NCBI GenBank assembly: GCA_023141075.1
Contig: JAGLKL010000083.1
Coordinates: 1-6,332, forward strand
Origin: Alphaproteobacteria bacterium
Lineage (GTDB): Bacteria; Pseudomonadota; Alphaproteobacteria; Micavibrionales; Micavibrionaceae
Reading direction: 5' to 3'
DNA length: 6,332 bases
A program made the position numbers and the translations under genes. Below the pieces are notes generated by a model, which saw nothing but the letters and a program-made list of their open reading frames with translations, made no database searches and was not told the DNA's origin. Shown in pieces: positions 1 through 5,625 of this stretch (its first letter is position 1; each line of letters begins with the position of its first letter).

Positions 1-116
1 TTCCTGCCAAGCATTTTGAGCTATTTTTGAAGGAGTGCGAATGGCGATTTAATAACAGTGATTCTAAAAATCAGTTAAAACAACTGAAACAATGGGTTAG
101 GAAAATTAAAAGCTAA
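1..116 (+). CDS. IS1595-family (IS1016-like) transposase, C-terminal fragment
   Basis: Only the last 37 codons are in the window; the gene begins before the left edge, and the reading frame has its first full codon at 3 and a TAA stop at 114-116. The visible tail contains HFELFLKECEWRFNN followed by QLKQLKQWVRKIK. The FxLFLKECExRFN block is the characteristic C-terminal signature of IS1595-family transposases (DDE-type, ISXO2-like domain) and in particular of the IS1016-like group. The stop codon lies inside the terminal inverted repeat, a compact arrangement usual for these small elements. The catalytic residues lie upstream of the window, so whether the element is intact or broken cannot be judged. 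Family assignment rests on recognising the motif plus the adjacent repeat end. Confidence 0.8.
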   Translation, partial: PAKHFELFLKECEWRFNNSDSKNQLKQLKQWVRKIKS

Positions 117-133
117 TTATCTGGGACAGCCCC
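113..133 (+). repeat. IS right terminal inverted repeat
   Basis: The final bases ATTATCTGGGACAGCCCC (116-133) have the form of an IS1016/IS1595-type terminal repeat, GGGGCTGTCCCAG... on the opposite strand. The inner boundary (113) is an estimate because the matching left repeat is not in the window. The transposase TAA stop at 114-116 falls within it. Confidence 0.65.
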
Positions 134-163
134 TAATAAATAACTATATCATCTCACCCACCA

Positions 164-244
164 CGTCATTGCGAATCCGCAAAGCGGATGAAGCAATCCA
201 GAGTCTTGTAGCACTGGATCGCCACGCTTCGCTCGCGGGTGACG
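164..244. repeat. Dispersed palindromic repeat (CGTCATTGCGA-type), degenerate
   Basis: The unit starts CGTCATTGCGA (164-174) and ends TCGCGGGTGACG (233-244), giving outer arms CGTCA/TGACG and GCGA/TCGC. Inside are a perfect hairpin ATCCGC-AAA-GCGGAT (175-189) and near-perfect arms GCAATCCAG (193-201) and CTGGATCGC (214-222) around a 12-nt centre. Elements built from CGTCATTGCGA, GCAATCCAG, CTGGATTGC and TCGCAATGACG recur in high copy between genes in many bacterial genomes, including several alphaproteobacteria. The right arm here has drifted from the consensus (GGGTGACG in place of AATGACG). A T6 run (245-250) follows the right arm at once, so the transcript could also work as an intrinsic terminator between the IS and the operon. 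No coding sequence overlaps it. Confidence 0.75.
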
Positions 245-304
245 TTTTTTCGAATCATTTTATCAGACATAGGCTATACACCGTGATTATACAGTTTTTT
301 ATCC

Positions 305-333
305 TTGCATAACCACGTCAAAGCGCGTATAAA
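305..333 (+). promoter_or_regulatory. Candidate sigma70-type promoter for the rimP operon
   Basis: TTGCAT (305-310) and TATAAA (328-333) are separated by exactly 17 bp. The -10 matches the consensus at 5 of 6 positions; the -35 matches only at TTG. Transcription would start near 340, giving a leader of about 65 nt that consists mainly of the hairpin at 362-391 and the ribosome binding site. It lies downstream of both the IS end and the palindromic repeat, so the operon would keep its own promoter. The prediction rests on spacing and the -10 match only. Confidence 0.4.
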
Positions 334-361
334 CTCCCTAAATTCCGATCTATTAAAAGAC

Positions 362-391
362 GGTGGGCTCATAAAGAAGCCCGCCTTTTTT
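362..391 (+). terminator. Intrinsic terminator hairpin in the rimP-nusA leader (probable attenuator)
   Basis: GGTGGGCT (362-369) pairs with AGCCCGCC (378-385) in an 8-bp, GC-rich stem with one G-T wobble and an 8-nt loop, followed at once by six T residues (386-391) and preceded by an A-rich stretch (355-358). This is the classic layout of a Rho-independent terminator. It ends only five bases before the rimP Shine-Dalgarno sequence, so it sits within the operon leader if the promoter at 305-333 is real, and would act as an attenuator. Terminator-like leaders upstream of rimP-nusA are known in other proteobacteria. It could alternatively be just the terminator of an upstream transcript. Confidence 0.8.
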
Positions 392-395
392 GTTT

Positions 396-401
396 AGGAA
401 A
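396..401 (+). promoter_or_regulatory. rimP ribosome binding site
   Basis: AGGAAA lies five bases after the T-run of the leader terminator. Its AGGA core (396-399) is 5 nt from ATG 405, which favours that start over the in-frame TTG at 390. TTG 390 overlaps the T-run of the terminator and has only the hairpin stem upstream, with no Shine-Dalgarno sequence. Confidence 0.65.
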
Positions 402-404
402 ATA

Positions 405-905
405 ATGAATTATACGCCTTTAGAGCAAAAAATAGCTGAGTTAGCAGCCCCGATCATAGAAGATATGGGCTTTGCCCTGCACCATGTGAAAATATCAGGT
501 GCTCTAGGCGCTATGGTCGTCCAGATCATGGCTGAGGATAAAGAAACAAAAAATCTTGGTATTAATGATGCCGCAACAATCAGCCGTGCCTTATCGACAG
601 CGCTGGATGTAGAAAACCCAATCGACGGAGCTTACCGCCTAGAGGTAAGCTCTCCGGGCATTGATCGCATACTCGTAAATATAAACGATTATGAAGATTA
701 CAAAGGCTTTGAAGCAAAAATCGAAAGCCTTACTCCTATCCTTGAAAACGGACAGAAAAAATTTCGAGGCTGCCTAGGCGGAATAAATGACGACAAAATA
801 TTGCTGGCTACAGATCAGGGAGACGTTGAAATCCCCTATGCTTCTGTTGCCAAAGCAAAACTGGTATTAACTGACGAACTCATAAAAGCGACTGCGAAAC
901 ATTAG
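405..905 (+). CDS. rimP: Ribosome maturation factor RimP
   Basis: RimP is a cytoplasmic assembly factor that binds the 30S subunit and promotes its maturation. The 166-residue product has the family's two-domain build: an alpha/beta N-terminal domain (about 1-90) and an SH3-like C-terminal domain (about 91-155). Diagnostic segments are IAELAAPIIEDMGF (10-23), AATISRALSTALDVENPI (56-73) and the family hallmark YRLEVSSPGIDR (77-88). The usual P-L-T-R after this hallmark is replaced by ILVN. ATG 405 is preferred over TTG 390 because it is preceded by AGGAAA and gives the family's usual length and N-terminus. It is the first gene of the cluster; its TAG stop overlaps the Shine-Dalgarno sequence of nusA, which suggests coupled translation. 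Identification is firm. Confidence 0.95.
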   Translation: MNYTPLEQKIAELAAPIIEDMGFALHHVKISGALGAMVVQIMAEDKETKNLGINDAATISRALSTALDVENPIDGAYRLEVSSPGIDRILVNINDYEDYKGFEAKIESLTPILENGQKKFRGCLGGINDDKILLATDQGDVEIPYASVAKAKLVLTDELIKATAKH

Positions 906-914
906 GAGAGAAAA

Positions 915-2525
915 ATGGAATTGTTACAAGTTGCAGACACCGTAGCACGCGAAAAAAATATTGACCGCGAAATTGTAATTCAGGCCATGGAAGAAGCCAT
1001 CCAGAAAGCCGGACGTTCCAAATATGGATATGAACAGGACATTCGCGCTCAAATCAGTCGCACAAGCGGTAACATTGATTTAAAACGTTACCGCGAGGTT
1101 ATGGAAGAGGACGCTGAAATTGAAAACGAAGTCGCGCAGCTTAAACTCGAACAAGCCGTTAGAATTAAACCGGATGCACAGCCCGGTGACTTCCTGATCG
1201 ATGAGCTACCTCCTTTGGATTTTGGACGTATTGCCGCGCAGACAGCCAAACAGGTTATTATGCAAAAAGTTCGTGAAGCTGAACGCGCTCGCCAATACGA
1301 AGATTTCAAAGACAAAGTCGGCGAAATTGTCAGCGGCATAGTTAAGCGTGTTGAATACGGTAATGCAACAATCGATATTCAGGGTCGCGCCGAAGGTCTC
1401 TTGCGCCGTGATGAGACTATTCCCCGTGAACCATTGAATGTTAATGATCGTGTCCGAGCCATTATCTATGAAGTTCGCGAAGAAACCCGCGGGCCACAGA
1501 TTTTCCTATCCCGCTCTCACCCGGAATTTATGGCAAAACTTTTTATGCAGGAAGTGCCGGAAATCTATGACGGCATTATTGAAATTAAAGCAGTCGCCCG
1601 TGATCCGGGCAGCCGCGCTAAAATTGCAGTTCTTTCACATGAAAGCTCTATTGACCCGGTTGGTGCTTGTGTTGGAATGCGCGGAAGCCGCGTTCAAGCC
1701 GTAATAAACGAACTTGGCGGAGAAAAAATCGACATTATCCCATGGACGGAAGACTTGGGCAGCTTCATTGTGAGCGCACTTCAACCCGCTGCCGTAGCAA
1801 AAGTGGTTCTGGATGAAGACAAACACCGCATGGATGTTGTTGTTCCCGAGGAACACTTAAGCCTAGCGATTGGACGACGCGGCCAAAACGTGCGTCTAGC
1901 TTCCATGCTTACGGAATGGGACATTGATGTAGTTACCGAAGAACAGGAATCCGAGCGACGAACTAAAGAGTTTAATACGCGATCAACTCTATTCATTGAT
2001 GCTTTGGATGTCGACGATGTTATCGCCCACTTGCTAGTAGTTGAAGGCTTCACCAGCGTTGAAGAAATCATTGAAACCCCGGTTGATGAACTTAATGCAA
2101 TCGAAGGCTTTGAAGAAGAACTCTCTATTGAGCTTCAAAATCGTGCCGCCGTATGGCTGGAACAAAAGCAAGCTGAACTTAATGAAAAACAAACTGAGCT
2201 TGAGATTGCTGATGACCTTATGAAAGCTGAAGGCTTGCGTGCAGACCAACTATTGAAGCTTGGTGAGAACAACATCAAAACACTTGATGATCTGGCGGAT
2301 CTTGCCGGAGATGAGCTTATCGAAATTTTAGGCGAAGGTTCTATGACTTCTCATGCAGCAAATGAAATCATCATGCTTGCGCGTCAACACTGGTTTGCCG
2401 AAGAAGATGCCGCTGCTGCTGCCGCCGCTGAAGCCGCTAAAACTGCAGAAAATGAAGGCGAAACAGAAAGTGAAGAACAAGGTGCAGAAGCTATAGAAGA
2501 AACTAAAGAAGAGGCTAAAGAATAA
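915..2525 (+). CDS. nusA: Transcription termination/antitermination factor NusA
   Basis: NusA binds RNA polymerase and nascent RNA, promoting pausing and hairpin-dependent termination and taking part in rRNA antitermination. The 536-residue protein shows the N-terminal RNAP-binding domain (1-about 130), an S1 domain (about 136-200, VGEIVSGIVKRVEYGNATID), KH1 with GMRG at 254-257, and KH2 with GRRG at 320-323 followed by QNVRLAS. The segment IKAVARDPGSRAKIAVLS (224-241) is also typical. Two acidic repeat modules of the AR1/AR2 type follow (about 366-415 and 430-490), as in E. coli and other proteobacteria. It ends in a low-complexity Ala/Glu tail (about 496-536) that makes it longer than the 495-residue E. 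coli protein. AGGAG (904-908), overlapping the rimP stop, lies 6 nt before the ATG. NusA may feed back on the terminator at 362-391 upstream of its own operon. Confidence 0.97.
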   Translation: MELLQVADTVAREKNIDREIVIQAMEEAIQKAGRSKYGYEQDIRAQISRTSGNIDLKRYREVMEEDAEIENEVAQLKLEQAVRIKPDAQPGDFLIDELPPLDFGRIAAQTAKQVIMQKVREAERARQYEDFKDKVGEIVSGIVKRVEYGNATIDIQGRAEGLLRRDETIPREPLNVNDRVRAIIYEVREETRGPQIFLSRSHPEFMAKLFMQEVPEIYDGIIEIKAVARDPGSRAKIAVLSHESSIDPVGACVGMRGSRVQAVINELGGEKIDIIPWTEDLGSFIVSALQPAAVAKVVLDEDKHRMDVVVPEEHLSLAIGRRGQNVRLASMLTEWDIDVVTEEQESERRTKEFNTRSTLFIDALDVDDVIAHLLVVEGFTSVEEIIETPVDELNAIEGFEEELSIELQNRAAVWLEQKQAELNEKQTELEIADDLMKAEGLRADQLLKLGENNIKTLDDLADLAGDELIEILGEGSMTSHAANEIIMLARQHWFAEEDAAAAAAAEAAKTAENEGETESEEQGAEAIEETKEEAKE

Positions 2526-2561
2526 TTAGAAACGCCATGAAACTACTATATAAACACTTTG

Positions 2562-2581
2562 CACTCACGCAGCCGTGAGTG
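2562..2581 (+). other. Perfect 8-bp hairpin in the nusA-infB gap
   Basis: CACTCACG (2562-2569), loop CAGC (2570-2573), CGTGAGTG (2574-2581): all eight pairs are Watson-Crick. No T-run follows (TATACC comes next), so it is not a canonical intrinsic terminator. It could be a pause or processing site, or a structure protecting the 5' end of an infB-proximal transcript. It ends 36 nt before the infB start, and a weaker CCTAA/TTAGG pairing (2586-2590 with 2603-2607) lies between it and the start. Confidence 0.6.
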
Positions 2582-2617
2582 TATACCTAACCCTGAAAAA
2601 CATTAGGCATTTTGTAA

Positions 2618-5164
2618 ATGAGCGAAAAAGAAGAAAAAAAAGAAGAAGAAGAAGAAGAAAAGGCAACGACGGGTAAAACACTTAGTTTATCCGGGAAAAC
2701 GTTGAGCCTTAAAGGAGGCACTTCCAAACGCCCCGGAAGAACAGGCGGCCCGGCCACTGTAGCTGTAGAGGTTCGCCGTAAACGCTTATCGCCTGCAGAA
2801 AAGAAAGAGATTGAAGCCAAAAAAGCAAAAGCTGAAGAACGCCTCACTTCAAGCGAGAAAGAATCACGCGAACGCGCTCTCAAAGCAGCCTTATCCGGCC
2901 AGTCAAAGAAAAAAGCTTTACCTAAACGCCGGGTTATGACCCTTGAAGACAAAAAAGCGGAAGAAGAACTCAAGGAAGAAACCCTTCGTAAAGCACGCGA
3001 AAAAAGCGAACAAAAGAAAAAAGAGCAGGAAACCCCTCCACCTGAAACAAGTGAAGAATCCGAAGAACAAAGTGATGTACCAATAATCCCCCTTACTCCT
3101 GAAGAATTGGAACTGGCTGCTCAAAAAGAAAAAACCAAGCGCTCAAAAACTTTTTCTTCAGCAAATTCAAAAAGCGATGAAGAAGAACTAAGTTACCGCG
3201 ACCGGATGAAAAAAGCAGTTTCCAAAGCACCTAAAAAAACTGCTGAGCAACGCCGTGGTGGCCGTATTACAATCACTCAGGCTCTTAATAAGGATTACGA
3301 ACGCGACCGAGGGCCAAGCCTTGCCGCACAAAGACGAGCTCGCGAAAAAGCCCGTATGGCCGCACAACCCTTTCAAGAGCCTACCCAAAAAACTGTACGC
3401 GAAGTTATCTTGCCTGAAACAATCACTGTCCAAGAATTATCTAACCGTATGGCCGAACCGGGCAAAGAAGTCATCAGAGCCTTAATGAAAATGGGAGTAA
3501 TGGCAACCGGAACTCAGACTATTGATGCCGATACAGCCGAATTGATTATTGATGAATTTGGTCACAAAGTCCGCCGCGTAACCGAAGCCGACGTAGAAAT
3601 CGGCCTTGATGATTACGAAGACAAAGCAGAAGAACTTGTGCCCCGCCCACCTGTCGTAACAATCATGGGACACGTAGACCACGGGAAAACTTCTCTCCTC
3701 GACGCTTTGCGTGAAACAGATGTGGTTGCCGACGAAGCCGGCGGAATTACCCAGCATATCGGTGCTTATCAGGTCACCATATCCACCGGTGAAAAAATTA
3801 CGTTTCTTGACACACCCGGCCACGCAGCATTCACAGAAATGCGTGCTCGCGGTGCTAATGTGACAGATATCGTGGTTATCGTTGTTGCAGCAAATGACTC
3901 TATTATGCCGCAAACCATTGAAGCCATAAACCACGCTAAAGCCGCCAATGTTCCAATCATTGTAGCCGTTAACAAAATTGATTTGCCTGACGCCAATCCG
4001 ACGAAAGTCAAACAAGACCTTCTTCAGCATGAAGTCGTTATCGAAGAAATGGGCGGCGATGTTCAGTGCGTTGAGATATCGGCCAAAGCCAAAACCAATC
4101 TCGACAAGTTGGAAGAAGCAATCATCCTGCAAGCCGAAATTCTTGAAATAACAGCTAATCCCAACCGTTCTGCTCAAGGTTTTGTTATTGAGTCCAAAAT
4201 GGAAAAAGGCCGTGGCTCAGTCGCTACCGTACTAATCCAGAAAGGAACCTTGCGCATCGGTCATGTCTTTGTCGCGGGAGCAAGTTTTGGTAAAGTACGT
4301 GCGCTTATTGACCATAAAGGTAACCACATCAAAGAAGCCCTTCCCGGACAACCTGTCGAAGTTTTGGGAGCTAACACAACACCCTCGGCAGGCGATATCT
4401 TTAATGTGACAAAAGACGAATATCAAGCTCGCGAAATTGCGGAATACCGCATACACAAGGCCAAAGAAAATCGAGCCGCGCAAGCTGTCGAAAACCGCAC
4501 ATCAATGGAACAGCTTCTCCTGCTACGTGAAGAAGGCGAGAAAACCAAGCTTCCAATCGTTATCCGGGCAGACGTACACGGTTCTGTCGGAGCAATCATC
4601 GGTTCACTGAACAAGATGGTTGAAGAAAATAGCGGTATTGAAATCGAAATTCTGCACTCCGGCGTTGGCGGTATTACAGAATCAGACGTGATCCTTGCCA
4701 ATGCTTCCGAAGCTCTGATTATCGGTTTTAATGTCCGTGCCAATACACAAGCCCGTGATTTGGCTCATCGTGATAATGTAGAAATTCGCTACTATAATGT
4801 AATCTACAATGTCATAGACGATGCCAAGGCTATACTTACAGGTATGCTGTCCCCGACTATTCGCGAAGAATATATCGGTCAGGCAGAAATCAAGCAGGTC
4901 TTCAATATCACCAAAGTCGGTAAAGTTGCCGGGTGTGAAGTCAGCTCTGGAACCGTTAGACGCGGCTCCAAAGTCCGCTTGCTGCGCGATGATGTGGTCA
5001 TCCATGAAGGCATGCTCAAAACACTGAAACGCTTCAAGGAAGAAGTCAAAGATGTCAAGGAAGGTCAGGAATGTGGTATGGCCTTTGAAAACTACGATGA
5101 TATCAAGGAAGGCGATGTTATAGAATGTTTCGAGGTCATCGAGGAAAAACGCATTATTGAATAA
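2618..5164 (+). CDS. infB: Translation initiation factor IF-2
   Basis: IF2 is the GTPase that brings fMet-tRNA to the 30S subunit and promotes 50S joining. The 848-residue protein has a highly charged, low-complexity N-terminus (1-about 255), an IF2_N subdomain (about 263-320), the G domain, and beta-barrel/C-terminal domains ending in the fMet-tRNA-binding C2 region (about 760-848, with ECGMAFENYDDIKEGDVIE). GTPase motifs are complete: GHVDHGKT (351-358), GGIT with T378, DTPGH (398-402, catalytic-type H402), NKID (452-455) and SAK (488-490). The start at ATG 2618 is fixed on the left by an in-frame TAA at 2615-2617. Its Shine-Dalgarno sequence is weak (AGG at 2605-2607, 10 nt away). Oddities are a poly-Glu N-terminus over an A8/(GAA)6 tract, a tandem KTLSLSG-KTLSLKG motif (20-33), and AANDS (424-428) where AADDG is usual. 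Confidence 0.97.
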   Translation: MSEKEEKKEEEEEEKATTGKTLSLSGKTLSLKGGTSKRPGRTGGPATVAVEVRRKRLSPAEKKEIEAKKAKAEERLTSSEKESRERALKAALSGQSKKKALPKRRVMTLEDKKAEEELKEETLRKAREKSEQKKKEQETPPPETSEESEEQSDVPIIPLTPEELELAAQKEKTKRSKTFSSANSKSDEEELSYRDRMKKAVSKAPKKTAEQRRGGRITITQALNKDYERDRGPSLAAQRRAREKARMAAQPFQEPTQKTVREVILPETITVQELSNRMAEPGKEVIRALMKMGVMATGTQTIDADTAELIIDEFGHKVRRVTEADVEIGLDDYEDKAEELVPRPPVVTIMGHVDHGKTSLLDALRETDVVADEAGGITQHIGAYQVTISTGEKITFLDTPGHAAFTEMRARGANVTDIVVIVVAANDSIMPQTIEAINHAKAANVPIIVAVNKIDLPDANPTKVKQDLLQHEVVIEEMGGDVQCVEISAKAKTNLDKLEEAIILQAEILEITANPNRSAQGFVIESKMEKGRGSVATVLIQKGTLRIGHVFVAGASFGKVRALIDHKGNHIKEALPGQPVEVLGANTTPSAGDIFNVTKDEYQAREIAEYRIHKAKENRAAQAVENRTSMEQLLLLREEGEKTKLPIVIRADVHGSVGAIIGSLNKMVEENSGIEIEILHSGVGGITESDVILANASEALIIGFNVRANTQARDLAHRDNVEIRYYNVIYNVIDDAKAILTGMLSPTIREEYIGQAEIKQVFNITKVGKVAGCEVSSGTVRRGSKVRLLRDDVVIHEGMLKTLKRFKEEVKDVKEGQECGMAFENYDDIKEGDVIECFEVIEEKRIIE
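2634..2659 (+). repeat. A8 homopolymer plus (GAA)6 microsatellite in infB
   Basis: A run of eight A residues (2634-2641) is followed directly by six GAA units (2642-2659), encoding the Lys/Glu-rich residues from about 6 to 14 of IF2. Both are slippage-prone tracts: GAA changes alter the protein by whole residues, while A-tract changes would shift frame in an essential gene. Confidence 0.9.
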
Positions 5165-5202
5165 TCCTAAACGGAAAATTTTTATAGGGCAAATCCGGAG
5201 CC

Positions 5203-5610
5203 ATGAAACATCACAGATCAAAAAATAGTGAGCCTTCGCAACGCCAGCGCCGTGTTGGTGAACAAATCAGACACATTGTCTCCAAGACATTGCAACGCGG
5301 CCATTTTGAGAGCGAGTTACTCTTCAATAAAGCAAATACAATTTCCGTTTCAGAAGTCCTGCCTTCCCCGGACTTAAAACATGCAAAAGCTTTTGTCATC
5401 TCTTTTGAAGGAAAATGCCTGCAAGAACTCATAGAAGAGTTAAACGAGCACTCCCACATGTTTCAAAAGGAAATAGCCAAAGGCACAAACCTGAAATTCA
5501 CTCCGAAAATTAGATTTTTGGCTGATACATCATTTGACGAAGCCGAGCATATTGAAAAAATCCTGCGTGACGTGAATATTACGCATAAAGAACATGAAGA
5601 ACAGGAATAA
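5203..5610 (+). CDS. rbfA: 30S ribosome-binding factor RbfA
   Basis: RbfA is a small KH-type RNA-binding protein that attaches to the 30S subunit and aids late 16S rRNA maturation, with a known role in cold adaptation in E. coli. The product has 135 residues, close to the 133 of E. coli. Family features are SQRQRRVGEQIRHIVSKTLQ (12-31), TISVSEVLPSPDLKHAKAFV (46-65) and the C-terminal helix-strand part FQKEIAKG...PKIRFLADTSFDEAEHIEKIL (87-121). Met 5203 gives the standard N-terminus; a GGAG (5197-5200) lies only 2 nt before it, unusually close, while an alternative GGG (5187-5189) is 13 nt away. The gene follows infB by 38 bp with no visible terminator, so it should be cotranscribed. RimP and RbfA both act on 30S assembly, which fits the shared operon. 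Confidence 0.95.
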   Translation: MKHHRSKNSEPSQRQRRVGEQIRHIVSKTLQRGHFESELLFNKANTISVSEVLPSPDLKHAKAFVISFEGKCLQELIEELNEHSHMFQKEIAKGTNLKFTPKIRFLADTSFDEAEHIEKILRDVNITHKEHEEQE

Positions 5611-5625
5611 CATTCCAATCAAAAA

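Larger units (their letters stand above)
1..133 (+). mobile_element. Right end of an IS1595-family insertion sequence
   Basis: The transposase tail is followed directly by a terminal repeat ending in ...GGGACAGCCCC at 133; read inward this is GGGGCTGTCCCAG, the type of end seen in IS1016-like members of the IS1595 family. The left end is outside the window. Family members commonly duplicate 8 bp on insertion; the adjacent 8 bases, TAATAAAT at 134-141, would be the duplication, but this cannot be confirmed without the left flank. The element lies about 270 bp upstream of rimP and points toward it, so outward readthrough from the transposase transcript could reach the operon. Confidence 0.75.

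Noticed and set aside
164..244. CRISPR repeat or phage attachment site reading of the palindrome
   Set aside because: There is a single unit with no spacer array or integrase; the sequence matches the common dispersed CGTCATTGCGA-type palindrome instead.
264..293. Second promoter CAGACA-N18-TATACA, including the direct repeat TATACA at 275-280 and 288-293
   Set aside because: Both hexamers match poorly and the spacer is 18; the pair at 305-333 is better placed. The 6-bp direct repeat in AT-rich DNA may be chance.
390..404. TTG at 390 as an upstream in-frame start for rimP
   Set aside because: It overlaps the T-run of the leader terminator and has no Shine-Dalgarno sequence; ATG 405 has AGGA at 5 nt and gives the usual RimP N-terminus.
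134..404. Small RNA gene or tRNA upstream of rimP, as in the E. coli metY-rimP arrangement
   Set aside because: No cloverleaf, CCA end or T-loop GTTCRA motif is visible; the structured parts are explained by the palindromic repeat and the terminator.
2537..2578. A 13-codon ORF (MKLLYKHF...) in the nusA-infB gap as a leader peptide for attenuation
   Set aside because: No ribosome binding site, no run of regulatory codons, and the hairpin it overlaps lacks a T-tract or a competing antiterminator fold.
3482..4177. Long open frame of 231 codons on the - strand inside infB
   Set aside because: It is antisense to the IF2 G domain, whose frame carries all GTPase motifs; the opposite-strand translation is Phe/Cys/Asn-rich, typical of a shadow frame, with no recognisable domain.
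4682..5221. Open frame of 179 codons on the - strand across the 3' end of infB and the infB-rbfA gap
   Set aside because: Antisense to the conserved IF2 C-terminal domain, of biased composition, with no family resemblance or independent start signals.
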